Source of the DNA: Isoetes taiwanensis
Taxonomy: Eukaryota > Streptophyta > Lycopodiopsida > Isoetales > Isoetaceae
Direction of reading: 5' to 3'
Length of the DNA: 64,000 nucleotides
Assembly: GCA_021234155.1 (NCBI GenBank)
Contig: JAJEKV010000002.1
Span: forward strand, 21,355,726-21,419,725
Position 1 is the stretch's first letter, and the number at the start of each line of letters is the position of its first letter. Below the pieces are notes generated by a model. It was not told the DNA's origin. It did not search any database and worked only from the letters and a program-made list of their open reading frames with translations. Made by a program: the position numbers and the translations under genes. Positions 10,093 through 24,000 of the stretch are shown in pieces.

Positions 10093-13000
10093 TAAAGCAT
10101 GGAATGCCATCATGTTTTTCAGACATGCCCCTATATAAACTAAGATGGGCATTGAAATGTGTAGCAGGTGTCAAGGAAATGCGGCAGGTGATTCGGGCGA
10201 TGATACTTCAGATTTCGAGCACGATCCATCATATTCCGAGTAAGATTCAAGCTCCTGAGTGTTTTTTTGTCAGATTTCGAGTACGGTTCAAGCTCTTGGA
10301 TGTTTTTCCATGAAGCGGCTTCAGCTATGTCAATGCTTCACCTACCCAGGTAAACTGGCCCCAACCAGTCATTCCAAAATGCTCCACGTTTTTCCATTTT
10401 AAAATAGAATGATCATCAAGTGGCAATTCATCATTGGACTATGAAACAAGAACGTACACCAACTTTAGGAACGACATAGGGGAGGGTCGCCATTCGCGGC
10501 ACCCGTCAAGATTTTATTTTTTAGTGTTCTTTAGGGTTTCTAATACAATTTCGGCCAAAACTCATGCAGCTCCTGCATCGACCAGAGAGGGCTCCATTTT
10601 CTTAGCCACAGAAGACCTTATCACAACCACTATTTGCTTGTCCATGGCCATGAGGGATCGGTATTGCCATTCATGAGGATTCTTGTTGATCTTGAAAATT
10701 TTTTAAAATGACGGAAGTAAATTTCTTGCTTGTTTTTCCTTTCTCTGTCAATGCTTATAGTTTTTTTTCCTTGGAACCGGGCCTCATATCCAAATTACCA
10801 TCTACAAGCAGACCATGAAAGCACGAGTCGTTTATAGCGTTTCAAACCAATACTTTGCATACCTGCTTGATCGAGATTCAAGGCAGGAAGCAACAGCTAT
10901 ACCTGGACTTACTTTGAAAGGAGCTCAGGATTTTGTTAGGGTTTTCAGAAATCCTGTAATAGAGGAATTGTAGAGGTATCATCCATCATAGTATTGTTCC
11001 TTTTCTTTTAATCTACAGCCTACTCAAGTGTTTGAGAACATGCGCTAAGTATTTAGTTTATATATCTATTTTCTACTTTTAGTCATAAGAAATTTACTTT
11101 CATACTTTGCAGGAAGGACCTTGCAAGTTCCCATGTTTCACAATGTAGTTGTAGAAGATAAGATATGCCATCTAACTCAAGAAGGTTCATTTATTTGCTG
11201 AAAGTGTTTGAGAACATATGCCAAGCTATTTGATTCATATATATATTTTCTAGATCCAGTCATAATAAACTGTGCACCTAGGAAAGTTCCCACAGTTCAT
11301 AATGTAAGAACTATAAAGAAGATACGTTGTCCAACTCAAGAAGGTTTGTTTATTTGCTGAAGTCTTTTCACTACAAAGTTTGCCAATGATTGTTTGTCTG
11401 AAATTTGTAGGGATTGTGGCCATATTTGCAACTGCAAGGAGAGGGGCATGCACAAGAAGGACAACAACTGTAATTTTTGGCGAAATTTACACGCCTAGTA
11501 GCTTCTTCTCTCAGGTGTGCCAATTGGGATTGGTACAACTCGACACATAAAGATCGAAAGCCACAGTTATGAGGCCAATTTTGAGGCGTTGGGGAGGTGC
11601 TGGAAGACTAAACTATGTTATGACTCCATCTCCTAAAATGCGACCAAAGACTCCAAATTTGGAGTTGGCTGGTATGAGTAGAGTGATCCAGAGGTTACCC
11701 TATAATTTTGTTCCTTGGCTACGTGGGATGTCGATCAAGATTGGTGGGTCCAGATCCAGTAGAAAACTTGATAAGCTTGTTATCACTATCAAGACTCAAG
11801 ACTAGCATAGACATTCACACTGTTGGGCGCACTACCACATGTGTGGGCTTGCCATTGCAGGAATATATGGATATGGGCTCCTCTTTTGAAAGATCCACAA
11901 TATGAGCCTTCATAAGGAAGCCATTTTCCATGCATGTGCTCTAGACATAATCACCGGATTTGATCATGGCATGAGGCCTTTGACAGATGGAGGCAACTAA
12001 ATCTTGTGGCACATCACAAGATGCTTGGAAGGGTCGAGGAGTAGGATGATATTGTCATTCTTAAGAGTAGTCCATAAGCTTCTAGAGTACTGTGGTGATA
12101 CAGTCAAGCTATGGAGGCCACTCACTATACCAGTACTTATACGTAAAAGGGATGCATGTAGCATCAAGCCTCCTCATCTCAGTTTCTGCTTAATGCATTC
12201 TGCACAATGATTGTTTGTTTGGCCAATGCTTAATGCATCATGCGCAATGATTATTTGTCCGTGCAGAGATTCCACCAATCCATTTTACAAGTTCTATTGT
12301 GTTGGTGGCTGTCATTCAATCAAAACTGCAAATTCAACGAATTCAGTATTCAGTTTTCAGTTTTTTCTAACATTTAAGACTGCTATGAGAAATTTAAACA
12401 ATTTCCATAAGTTCAAAATAGATTGATGACATCAACGGTGGTGGTTTGATTTCAAAATTTTGTTGTGACAAATTTGATTGGATTTTAACATCAAATTCTG
12501 TTTGTTCTTCAATTTTGGTCATCGCAGCCTTCAAATGGGCCAACCTTGGAGCCTATGTGGTTGCCACCTGAGCCTTAGTGGTACTAATACCCTCCTCATT
12601 TGCCATCTCATAAGTTGAAATGGCATTGTCAATTTGGCGCAAGACAAACCTTGCCATGTAGGATACCTCGTTGGGCATCTTGCAACGTTACCTTATGTGG
12701 GTATTAACTTGATTATGCACTTATAAGTGGACACCCTCCCTTATCCTGCAGCCGGGATTGCCATGGGGCAGAGAAACTCCGGTAAAAGGTAAAAGACCTT
12801 ACTGGAGATGGGCTCTCATTCCAGTGGCTACCCATCTTCTATCTAGGATCTCACTCTAAGCGATCCCTACACTGCAAGTTTAAGTAACCTGGAACAAGAC
12901 ATTCTTGGCTGAAAAGCATTGCTGGTTGAGCAGGGACCGCCGTTGATTCAAACAGGAATGAGGGGGATTTGTGCCTGTAAATATCAACTCCGAGAGTAGA

Positions 13001-15060
13001 CGGCAACTGCTTAACGGACCATAATTTCTCCGGCAGTCAGGTCTTTCCTCCTTTTCCTTGTATCTCAAGCACTGATCTTCTTGAAGAAACTTCAACCCTA
13101 AATGTTTTAGGGCCTATAAGCTGTGATATGAAGGCAATCAGTAATACCAACTCAAATATTTGGGCTTTAGGAAACAGGATTATTATAATCAGAACAAACT
13201 GTAGATGGGAAAATTTTCTTTCGACTTTTCCTCTTTTCGTCGGGTTAGCTGAATTGAAATCTATAGCATGGGTTTTCTGATATATAGATTTAATTTTTTG
13301 TTGCGTTGGTCGACCTCCATAATTTATCTTTGGTCATAACTGGACCACCTAGGATGAAGAAGTTTATCGTACAATCCTCAAACTGAAAATTGCAAGACAC
13401 GGAATGCTGACTTTGTTAATGCTAGGTATATCAATATCTGCACCCAAATTTATAACTGCCACTTTTGGAAATTACTGATTAACCTTACAGTATGCTCTGC
13501 TGCTTTGCCTTGGATTTCAAGCAGTGATTTTGGAAAGAATTAACTGGATATCTTCATCAAGAGTTTAATTAATTGTGCTAGGTACCTATAAGCTGTGACA
13601 TTATGGACATATCAAACGGAACTCCCTTTGATAATAAGTCAGAAGAACACAGAAATGCAGATGAAATTTTCAAACTTCTTTATTTGATAATTTGACGGGT
13701 TCGCACATTTTTTAACTTAATTAGTGTATTTAGAACTCAGACAATAACCGAGAGAGCCGGTTTGCTTGATGGGTTGCAGCCCTTTCTGGACTTGCACAAG
13801 ACCTGTCAAATCTATCTTCTTTTCCATAGGACCACTTCATAAAATCAGGTCCTATTATTTGAAGGGATTAGAGCTTTTGCAAAAGAATTCTTGTGTCAAT
13901 GGAAATCACAAAATACAAGGCTACTTTCAGAGTAGTTTTAAATTGGCAGGCACGATGTTTTTATTCATCAGATTCTAATTAATTTGGATGGATATTGTAG
14001 CAAGATCTGCTTGCCAAGAATATTCAGATCTCATACTTAAGAATATAAATTGGACTCAATATTGTCCTAGATTGTATGATTTGAAAGGTCTCTATGTTGG
14101 GAACTATATTCTTATATCTATGTTGGGAATTTTAACTTCCTTGCATTCTTAGTTAAATACTTGGTGTTGCTATGTTGCTCCTTTATGGAGATTCTTCTGC
14201 TGTCAAAAGTTGGCGCCTATTTTATAAAGGTGGGACTATAGTTTGAGACACTTTCATGCCGGAAATACTCATATGGGGTATGGTATATCCTGAACCATGT
14301 GTGACCTGCTAATTAATCAGGAAATCACTGTAATATTCCTTATGTTACAAAGAAAGCATAAACTTCTGATAGACAAGGCAATATATGTAAGATTGCTGCA
14401 GCCGATGGATAGGAAGGAATTGGGATATAATGGGCATTATAAGGCAGCTTTTGTTATTAGTATGATTAATCAGAAAACATTTACCAAATTATGATAATTA
14501 AATAAGTCATTGTCATAAATGAAATAGTTTATCTTCTGAAATCATGCCGCAGCAGTGCAAACAAAGTAGCATCTTTGGAACATCAAGTTGTGTTTCTTGC
14601 CACATGTGATCTAATATTCTCTTCAGATCATGTCAAGTTGTTATTTTTCTTCTCATCGCCATTTCGCTGCAAGAGATGGTCTGGCTTGGATAAAGGAAAA
14701 ATATAAGCTTACAATTAACTGTGATATAAACAAAGAGGCAACCTCCATAAAGAAAGCATCATCTTTGTCTTTTGAGCATATAGAGGTGAATAAGCTAAGC
14801 AAATATGGAACATCACATGGAACATCATGTATACAATGCAAATTATAACTGAATTCAAAAAAATAGTACACAATATCAATAAATGAAGAAATAAAGTATC
14901 CACAATGTCTGTAGTAGTACACTCATACCAACTCCATGGAAAGATAATGAAGATATCTCTGCAGAGCTTATTAGTCCAGGACCATAACTCTGCAGGAATA
15001 GATGAGATGCTGTGATGATAAATAGATGGAGGTCCTCAACTGTGGTGCTGGAAAAAAAAA
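10093..15060. other. Unassigned intergenic DNA
   Basis: No ORF here shows a recognisable domain. Local duplications are visible: about 11035-11200 and 11205-11365 are diverged copies of one roughly 165-bp block (GTTTGAGAACATRYGC ... ACTCAAGAAGGTT), and a roughly 45-bp block is repeated at 12185-12265 (GCTTAATGCATYMTGC). The composition is AT-rich throughout. Confidence 0.5.
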
Positions 15061-15088
15061 TCACAAATGATTCTTAAGAAACTGGAGA

Positions 15089-15976
15089 TCAATGGAGAGC
15101 CATGGAGAGCAAGGCAAAGACAATGGTGGCAATGAAGGCAGGGAGAGAAGCAGGCGAGGCGCCATTCGGGTACCCAGTAAGGCCAGCAGCGCCAGCAACA
15201 GTAGGGCCAGTAGCATAATAACCATATCCAGAACAGTATGGTGTGGAAAGAATATCAAAATGCCTCCAGATAGAGAAGTTGCCAAAGTCCACAAGTTGGA
15301 GGCTACCAGAATTTGTGAGCTGAAGAGCGCGAACGTTGCGGTTAGCAGTGCTGGTAGTCCAACCAACTCTGTTCATGGAGATAATCTGGAGTTCACCATT
15401 GGGAGTGAGCTTGACAGTGCAAGAGGTGGTATTACTGTTATAGCTAGGAACAAAAGTGGCCTGGACACATGGAGATTTCCAAAGGGAGGCAGAGCTGGGA
15501 TTGTTAAGGCCACTCTGGACCTCAATCCAACAGTTATCTCCAGTGGCATTGAGGACAAGGGAAGCCTGGGTGTTGGAGTCTAAAGACTTAAGCCAAACAC
15601 CTCTGGAGCCAAGCTGAGGGGAGGGGTTATTGTTAGAATTGTAGCCACCAAAGCCTCTGTAGTAGGTTCTGTTGGTGAAGAGGGTGAGGGTGATGGGCTC
15701 TCTGTTGAGGGGCAGCTCCTGCTCAATTCTTTGCTGGTAGTTGTAGCCCTGGCCTGGTGGAGGGGGCTGCCAGTTCTGGTATGGAGGAGGGGGGGCCTGG
15801 TTCCAGTTCTGGTATGGAGGAGGGGGTGCCTGGTTCCAGTTCTGGTATGGAGGAGGAGGATTCCAGTTCTGATATGGTGGTGGTGGTGGGCTGTCTTGGA
15901 TGAATGGATCCTCCTGTGCCATCACAGTTGAAATCACCATTGCAACAATGCAGACCAGCCCAAATGCTGTAGCCAT
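15089..15976 (-). CDS. Secreted proline-rich protein with lectin-like domain, probable GPI anchor
   Basis: A single-exon gene encoding 295 residues. The chosen ATG (MATAFGL) is the first ATG; the open frame extends upstream only through non-ATG codons. Residues 1-20 form a signal peptide ending VMA before QEDP. A repeat of PPPPYQNWN units follows (about 27-72), an extensin-like Pro-rich stretch. Residues about 90-250 form a compact domain with several Cys and many N-x-S/T sites. It ends GSLQLVDFGNFSIW, resembling the bulb-type (GNA-like) lectin pattern of repeated G-x-L-x-L and IW motifs. The C-terminus is Ser/Ala-rich, then hydrophobic (FIATIVFALLSMALH), as in GPI-attachment signals. It would act at the cell surface or wall. 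The lectin assignment is by pattern only; sugar-binding residues were not confirmed. Confidence 0.85.
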   Translation of the reverse strand: MATAFGLVCIVAMVISTVMAQEDPFIQDSPPPPPYQNWNPPPPYQNWNQAPPPPYQNWNQAPPPPYQNWQPPPPGQGYNYQQRIEQELPLNREPITLTLFTNRTYYRGFGGYNSNNNPSPQLGSRGVWLKSLDSNTQASLVLNATGDNCWIEVQSGLNNPSSASLWKSPCVQATFVPSYNSNTTSCTVKLTPNGELQIISMNRVGWTTSTANRNVRALQLTNSGSLQLVDFGNFSIWRHFDILSTPYCSGYGYYATGPTVAGAAGLTGYPNGASPASLPAFIATIVFALLSMALH

Positions 15977-16046
15977 TCTTCCACAAGCTCTCTTGCTGAA
16001 CAAATCTCAATATTGAACCAGACTCTATGCTTGGCCTCTTGCTGCT

Positions 16047-16062
16047 TCTATATTTGTAGTTG
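16047..16062 (-). promoter_or_regulatory. Possible TATA element of the lectin-like gene
   Basis: The minus strand reads ACAAATATAGAAGC about 75-85 bases upstream of the ATG. The position suits a TATA box with a short leader, but the match is imperfect. Confidence 0.35.
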
Positions 16063-16079
16063 GAATATTACTCCCACAG

Positions 16080-17435
16080 TAACCTAGATCCTAAGTGTAC
16101 TTGTAAAATCTTAAGCATATGATGATGCTTAGATGAGCTAGAGGGCATATCAGTACCTTGCATTTTTCAGTTGATGATGTAAGGTATGAGCTAGAGAGCA
16201 TTTGCCTTGTTGCCTCTCTGTATCAATTGCGTTTTAGATGTGTTTCCGGTGCCGGCAAATTATCCCACATGGGAAATAAACGACATAAAAATGGGTTTCC
16301 GATTACCGAGATCTGCATTTCCCTTTCAAATAACCGGTAAAGGGAATAAACGACCACATTCAAACTTTGCAACGTGGCGCCCGCCTATTTGTTAAAATTA
16401 AGCATAATATAAAGACCAAGTACATTCTTATCCTTTGGCTTTTTATGAAGTACATGGTTTTTTTTAACCATTTGTTTGTCAGATGACCTCTTCCTTGACC
16501 TCCTAGTGCTCTGATTATGTCATGATAGAAGCTGGCACCTAACCCCAACACATACATCCTGGCCGGGTCAAAGGTGCTTCTGTTATTGAAGTTGCCACTA
16601 ACATCAGTGCCTCCATGTCACACCTAGCCTCAGCCCGTCCACACCTATTCTTTTCTTTGCATATATTATATGATCCTCCAACAAGATTGCACTCACAATT
16701 TTGTCCCAACTTGGCTTCGAGCATGCTCAAAAGTAGACACTTCAAAGCTTTATTTATAATTTCCTTTTTCTCGATATCGATATTAGTGTGATGTTCATCA
16801 TCAAGTAAAATGCTTACCTTGAGTGCTACTAGATGGAGACTAGTCTCTGCATGGGTATGGATACACATAGGTTTTACCACCATGACAAAGCCTACTTTAC
16901 AAATTGCATGGGGCAGAGGAAGTTTTTCATGTTATTTTGAATCACAAGAATTTTCGTTAAAGACGAATGTCGTAATGTAATAAAAAAAAGCTTGGCTTTC
17001 TCCTATTACATAAGACCATCCAATGCTTACATTTGAGAACAAAAAAGTGTTTTTGGGTGTTCAAAAAAACAACTTTCTATGTTAAAATATTTTCAAACAA
17101 AAATATTAAAGAATAAGATAACTTTTATAACCGGATACTTTCATGATCAAAAAGTTCCAAGAAAAAAAAAAACTAGCAAAAGGCACACCAGTACGCTTTA
17201 ACAAAAAATTTTTCAAGGCATTTAAAGCTTGACCATATAGTTGCAATGAAAGTCATTATTATTATTGAAAATTATCACCATTGGTTGCATCTCTTGGAAA
17301 TTAGAAAGAATTGAATGTTGGTTGTGCCATGTTTAAACTAGATTTTTTTTTCTTTTTGTTAGTTTGAGGAATCAATATTACTTGGTCTTTCACAGCTACA
17401 TTGAGATGATGATGGGATTTTATAGCCGTAGCTTA
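16080..17435. other. Unassigned intergenic DNA
   Basis: AT-rich sequence with many A/T runs (16980-17360). No gene or bounded repeat is supported. Confidence 0.5.
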
Positions 17436-17439
17436 TAAG

Positions 17440-18566
17440 AAAGGGAGGTTTATATGCTATCATTATCATGCTTTATTTTATGCAGATGATGTTGACATCC
17501 TGGCCCACACTCTGGAGGATATGCCATCTCATTTAGATGCCCTGATTCTGCCAGGTCACAACCATCGCGTCAATCTGGCCAAGACTAAGATGGTCCTCAT
17601 ATTATCTTCAAGCAGGTGTAGAAAGCTTTCTTAGCACGCGCACTCGGGTGAAATCCACGGGTCCCATATCAAATCCTGCTACAGAAGATAGGATTTTTGC
17701 CTCTTCAAAGGGCAACCCTTGATACACACATCGTCTATTTCCAGAAGGTTGTCAATATAGACGATGTCCATCTTCCGCACTTGGTCTACACCGTAACAAT
17801 GGGACCGTATGTGCAGCAGCTCAAGGCCTGTTGGAAGGACAAGAGACCTCGGTGGCTTGCCAGATGGAATGTGCAGGAGCACAGGTGCATGCAGGTGAAC
17901 ACATAAGCAGACCATGACAGCCTGAGGCATTATCTTGACACTTGTTTCCTCAGCAAGCTTTGGGATCCCAGGGCCCTGAAGCAGCTCAAAATGGCACATT
18001 ACAAGTTACAATACATTCCATGTTGGAACGCGGCCCACAGCGCTACCTGGTGGTTCACATCTGCCCATGAAAAAGCACAGGCTATCACCTCCATTCGCAC
18101 ATGTTCCCACCATCTTCGAATTGAGACAGGCGGGGGGATTGGAGAGCCATGCCAGGCTAGGCTTTGTCAGGGCTGCCAGATGAGAGCCGTTGAGGATGAA
18201 TGTCGCACTTTTCAAGCTGCTCGTCATATAATTAGATCCGAGCATGCAAGCTTTCTGGATCAAGCCCGACTAGCCACGACACATGATATTGAGCACGTCC
18301 ATGGTGCGCTTACAAGAATCATACATTTAGGAGATAATGGATATGAGGGCTCACATATGCCCCGACAACCACTTGATGGGCAGGAAATACTTCATCGTAT
18401 TTTTAGAGTTTATCAGCAATCTTATTGCTGCCACGTTTTTTTCCTCGAAAACAGTTTGGGGCGGGGGTTCTTTTAACCCGGGCAGTAATACGCTTGCTGC
18501 GCTCTTGTATTGAGTTCCATAGGCAGATTGGCCTCTATGAACGATAAAAAGCATTCATTCTATCTT
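17440..18566 (+). mobile_element. 5'-truncated LINE copy 1
   Basis: It starts near the RT box as YADDVDILAHTLEDMPSHLDAL and continues through thumb and C-terminal regions in shifted frames: LGVKSTVPYQIL-like, VYFQKVVNIDDVHLPHLVYT, then a Cys/His-rich segment (RLCQGCQMRAVEDECRTFQ). It ends with a 3' region (TTTTCCTCGAAAA, AACCCGGGCAG, ATGAACGATAAAAAGCATTC) shared with copy 2 at 19.5-21.1 kb. Several frameshifts and stops make it inactive. The 5' end is approximate. Confidence 0.7.
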
Positions 18567-19290
18567 CATTTCGTGGCTATCAGATTCTGGAAGAATCTTT
18601 CAATCCAAATTTTCAAGCAAATATCCAACACAAGATGGAAAAGTGAGCAACACATTCACCATTTATGAAAGGTTTTGATTATATTAATTGACACAATTTT
18701 TTGTCTATGCTACAAGCAGGTCTTGTAGGTCTCTTACTAAATTGAGCTAAAGATCTCAATAGGGGCTACAGAGCTTAGGATCTACATTCCTTTGCTAATC
18801 TTCCAAGCAAAACCAAAAACTTTAACTAGTTTTACAAGCCACCTCCACATTGTAATGACATCTCACTAGAATTTATTTCCTCATGTTACAGGGCTATAGC
18901 ATGAGAATCATTAAACCCAAGGATTGCACTCTAAATCTATTGAAATGCCCTTTCGAGTCAAATCACTAAATAGTACTAAAAGAAATACAAGATGTGTTTA
19001 GAAACGAGGCTTACAAAGAAGTTTAGAAAGACATGTTTACAAACAGAGTAGGAGAAGCGATTTGTGGAGGCTGAAAGGTGCATTGTCAATGTCAAGGTAG
19101 AAAATTACTTTGTCAAGTCTGAGACAGTACTTGGGTATTCTAATATCATTTTTTGATCTTTAGATCTACCAAGTTAGCGTTAATATGAGATCTATTGCTC
19201 ATTTCCTAGGAAAAGCCTGAGGTAATAATGTCACTAAAATTCAAAAGATTAAAATTTGGATCACAAAATTAGTCGTGTTTCGTTACTAAT
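18567..19290. other. Unassigned intergenic DNA between LINE copies
   Basis: No gene or bounded repeat is seen before the Helitron terminus at 19295. Confidence 0.5.
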
Positions 19291-19294
19291 GGAA

Positions 19295-19324
19295 CAAGTA
19301 ACGGGTGCCCGGCGTTGCCGGGCA
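19295..19324 (-). mobile_element. Helitron 3' terminus (minus strand)
   Basis: On the minus strand a hairpin TGCCCGGCAACGCCGGGCA (19306-19324) is followed by CCCGTTA, then CTTG and a host T. It matches the terminus at 6254-6283 (same flanking CGTATTTATGCCC) except that CTAG has become CTTG. The 5' end would lie to the right in plus coordinates and was not found. Confidence 0.55.
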
Positions 19325-19526
19325 TAAATACGGTTCTATTCTAGAAATTGAGCTTAATCCTTGCTTTTGCAGATGACGCTGCCTCTTGTTGCATTTGGAT
19401 AATTAGTTATTGCTTCTTCTAGATGCCTATGGGCTTTCACTTTGACCTCTATAAAATATAGGGATGGACAATAAACTGATATGTCCAACCTCGCAAATGA
19501 GAGAAGGTGCATAGATTTGAGGTAGC

Positions 19527-21091
19527 CTTATTTTTTTTATATTGACATGTTTTGGCCTATCCCTCTCTCCCCAACATTGTTTGGGCTTTACATTGGTCAA
19601 TTGGAGAGCTGGCTTGCTGATAATGGGGGCGACGGGGCTCATCTTCTCTACCAGATCATCATGCAGTTAATATATGCTGATGATGTAGACCTTCTAGCTT
19701 ACACACCAGCAGACATGCAACGACATCTCGATGCCCTGGGCACATTTTGTCAAGCGACTGATATGCGCGTCAACTTGGCCAAGACTAAGGTGGTTTTTAT
19801 ATCATCTTCACGACGGTAGGGATCCCCTCCTTCGATTCGAGGGCGAGAATGTGGAAGTAGCATCCACATACAAATATTTGGGAGTGGAGTTTCCTTCTAC
19901 TATGCCTTTGGGACACATCCATACTGACACGAAGTTACGGCGGGCTGGAAGGCACTATATGCAATGCAAAACAATAGTCATAGAAGCGAGAGTTGTATGA
20001 TTGGACCCATCGATCCACACTGTTCAAGGTCTTAGTGGAGCCTGTCCTTTTATACTGGGGTTGAAGTATGGGGCCCAGTGGTATCCCTCGCTACTTGGAA
20101 TGACTTGGAGCGGTCTGAGAAAGCCTTTTTGGTAATGCGAGCACTTGGGGTGAAGTCCACGGTCCCATATCAAATTCTACCGAGAGGCGAGATTCTTGCC
20201 TCTTCGGAGAGGGCAGCCCTTGATCGCCACATTATCTATTTTTTGAAGGTGGTCAATATGGACGATGCTCGTCTCCCTAAACTAGCTTATATCATGGCAA
20301 TGGGGCCACAGCGCCTCAAGGCCTCTTTGGAGGAAAAAGAGAGCTCAATGGATGGCTAGATGAAATGTGCGAGAACAGCAGGTGCATACATGTGCAAGCA
20401 GAGGCGGTCGCCATTGCTTGAGGCAATATCTTAACGCTTGCTTCATCGGCAAGCTTTGGGATGCCGGTGCCCTTGAGCAGTCAAGACAAAGACACTACCA
20501 ACGCCACATAAATCCCACATTGGAGCGAGGCCCCGCCAATGCTACCCGCACACCCACTTGCCCATGAAAAAGCCTTGAGACTCATTGCCTCCCATTCATA
20601 CGGGGGACATCATCTTGAATTGAGACAGGCGGATGGATTGGTGAGCCACGTCGGGGCGGGCTCTGTCAATCTTTGCCAAATGGGAGTCATTGAGGATGAA
20701 TCTCATACCCTTCAAAGTTGCCCAAACATATGATCAAATCCGAGCGCTATCTTTGAGTTGGTCGGGCACGGCCAGCCGCTACATGTGACATTGAGCCGCG
20801 GCATGCATGCGGTGCTAGGATCATACCTTCGAGGAGGTCATGGACATGCGAGATCAGCTATGTCCCCGCACGCAGCTTGATATGTACATACACATTTATT
20901 TCCTAATGATGTATACTTATGCGGTTTGATAAAGACATTCTTATTATCGCCACGCGGTTTTTCCTCGAAAAACCCTTGGCGAGGTTTTTAACCCTGGACA
21001 AGAATAAGTTTGATCGCTCCCTTACGGGTCCCATAATTTGTTGGTCTCAATGGACGATAAAAAACTATTCTTATTCTTATTCTTATTCTTA
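19527..21091 (+). mobile_element. 5'-truncated LINE copy 2 with TTATTC tail
   Basis: Translation gives LFGLYIGQLESWLADNGGDG, then YADDVDLLAYTPADMQRHLDAL (catalytic YADD box), MRVNLAKTKVVF, and in other frames VASTYKYLGVEFPST, ALGVKSTVPYQIL, IIYFLKVVNMDDARLPKLAY and a C-terminal Cys-containing segment (VNLCQMGVIEDESHTLQSC). The 3' UTR ends GGACGATAAAAAACTA and a short (TTATTC)n tail at 21066-21091, a typical LINE 3' end. Frameshifts divide the ORF. It belongs to the same family as copy 1 and the fragment at 5532-5935. The left limit is approximate. Confidence 0.75.
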
Positions 21092-24000
21092 GTGTTGGAT
21101 GAATATATGGAGTAAACATGTATGATTACTAAGTTTTGCACAGCATTGTTAGGCTTTGGCAACAAAATCTTACATTAAAATTGGTATAATGGGGTGGGAA
21201 GGCCTATGGCGCGATGTTTACTATAGATAATTTTGTGAATTTGAATTTGATGTAAGGTTTGAAAGAAGGGGAGAGGGGATGAAGTGGTATAAAGGGCTCA
21301 ATTAGCGAGGAAATTTGGTGTTTGATTTTTCCATAAGGAGATACATATGGGTTTTCTAAAGAATAATTACAGATACGGTTCCTTTAGAATGTTGTACATA
21401 TATATTGCACGTAATCCAAAATAAAGCAGATCTACGATGATGCAAAGAAACTTGGCATAGCATAAGTCCATTTGCGGCTCAGCCAAAACTACACATGAAA
21501 ATGCATTTAAAAAATTGGCTATTTGTATATTGAGTTAGATCCGAATTGAAGTTATTGTTAGAAGAGAGTTGTATGTTGACTTCTTTCTATTTGGAGTTAT
21601 TTGCAAGAGTTACCAACATTTGGGAGTTACTCGGGTTGTTGTAGGTTGGACTTCAATCAAGTTAATTTGTCTAGGTCCTTTCGAAAGGTCATTCCATGAT
21701 GCAAGGTAAAGCATTGTTCAAATGCAATTTATAATAATATGAAATTAAGGCAGTTATAGAAAAATTATTTAATCTACATGAATTGTATTGTGCATCTAAT
21801 TCTTCAACAAATTGTAGACTCTTCTATGGTATGCAGAAAAATCTCTTCTATACTACCAAGTACACTCTTTCTTTTGGCTCAACAATGATGGACTTCCTCT
21901 TTCATACTACCAAATACACTATTTCCTTTTGGCTCAACAATTATAAACGTTTTTGTGCTCAATGACTTTAAACAGCTCTTAGCATGCCTTGCAGAGTTTG
22001 AGATTTTGTTTAAACACCATATCATGGAATGTTTAGCATGTGATCTTGCCAACTGATGCTTTGATACATCATTGCCTATATAAATAGAGGTTTCTATTAA
22101 GTGGCCGGCTAATATTTGGACCTAAATTTGAATGGCTATCTTTCACTTGAATCTAAATGGCATTCATGTGATTTTCAGCATCTTGTAGGCTAGGAAAGTC
22201 TCGAATGTGGCCAACAATCATTTTCGCTAGAAGACGAAGTACATTCCTTATGCATTAGGAACATCATTTGAGAATATTACCTTCTGATTTGCTGTCTACA
22301 GCCCCTTCATGTGGAAAGGAAGCATAAGCACAAAACAAAAGAGCAGAATGTCTTGTACATATCAAGATGATGGACCTTGACTGTTCCTTCTAGGCGAAGA
22401 ACTTTTTCGTGGACGTGCTCAAGGGCTGAACAATTTAGTAATGCATGTTGCTTTTATATTATAAAGGTTCTAGTCAACATCCAACCACACACCATTACAT
22501 GAATGTCTAAGATGCCTCTACTATTTTGGCATCATCCAATTTGAAGTTTTAAGTAAAAGATCTTGAGCTGATAACAAATGCTTTTCAAGAAAATGGATAT
22601 AAATACACTCAACACATCAATCTTATTGAAATAAGATTGATTGCTACTCAATTTTTACAAAAAAGATTCACTGCAAGATAAAGAAAAGGAGAATTGCAGC
22701 AATTTGCTCTACACCTCACATTTGGTTAGCAGCAACTATCTCTGCATGTCAAACAATCTGTCAGAACTATAGCATCAAAAATCAATCCTTTGCAATGACT
22801 TGGACATTGCACTTGAATACTCTAAACTTAGCATGAAACTCATTTGGATGAACCTGTAGGATCTGTTCACGAATAAGCAGTGGACAAATAGTCAAGAACT
22901 GGAGGTTGGCTAAGAATTAAGGCAATGGTTTTACACAGAGATGTCACTTTCTTTTTTCTTAACCAACTTGCATCCCAAGAATCAAAGAAACCATACGATA
23001 ATATTCCGACTTAGTGACTATAGTTCCATTACTTGAGTTTGCTCATGCCTTCCTCTGTCTATATGCGGTCGTACACCGTTCGCTGCAATAATCATTACAC
23101 AAAGTACAAAGCAACTTGTCTGGAAGATGAAAGAAAGATAAAGTACTTCTTTCAGCTTGTCATACCTTCACAACTTGAACATTCTAATAGAAAAAACTTA
23201 AGACATTTGCTTCTCTAGATAAATAGCAAACTTTTCTCTTTATCATAGTTGCATGTACAAAGAGTTACAATGTGTATTATATTCTCTGCATATAGAAATG
23301 GACAATACTGTGGACAATATTTACATATAATTTAAAATACAATGGGTCTTCAAGGTGGGTCGCAAAACAACTTGCCTCGTAGATCATGTAGGAAAGAATC
23401 GACTTCTTCAGTTTGTTTAAAGACAAAATCAAGATGCAAACCTCTTACAAAATAGGATTTCTGTTGACAAAATAGAACAAAGTTCCCATTAATAGAATAC
23501 TCCATTTGTTTCTTTCATTCTCCATAATATAGTACTCTGCTCAAACTAAAGAACAAATTACTTTATACAAAACTGAATGTACTCTTCATGCCACCTTCAT
23601 GACGAAAGTTAGAAGTCACCAATTTCTAATAAAGTCAAGCCATGACGCACATTCTCTCTTTTTGGTCAGTAACTTTTCAAGTTTCTTAACTATGAATTAT
23701 GATCATTTGGTTCAAAGTAATTATTGCAGGTTGTGGTATTTGAATGGACCAGGATTCTGCAGGTAGCAGCTCCAAATGCATCCAAGTTTTCAGATTTACC
23801 CATTCCCAAATGACATATTCAAGGTCAAGAATGCCATCAACATTAAATGTATAGACCCATGAAAGACGTCTCACATTTTCTGCTCTTTCAACTCCAGCAA
23901 GAATAATATTACCTAATCATTTTGTTATTCTGCAAAAGTCTAACCTCAGTGGACAAAGGGAAGCTGGACTTGCAAAGGGGATGGATTCTTATAGCTAAGA

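Noticed and set aside
15092-15583. 163-codon plus-strand ORF opposite the lectin-like gene
   Set aside because: It is the antisense shadow of a gene with signal peptide, domain and GPI signal on the minus strand.
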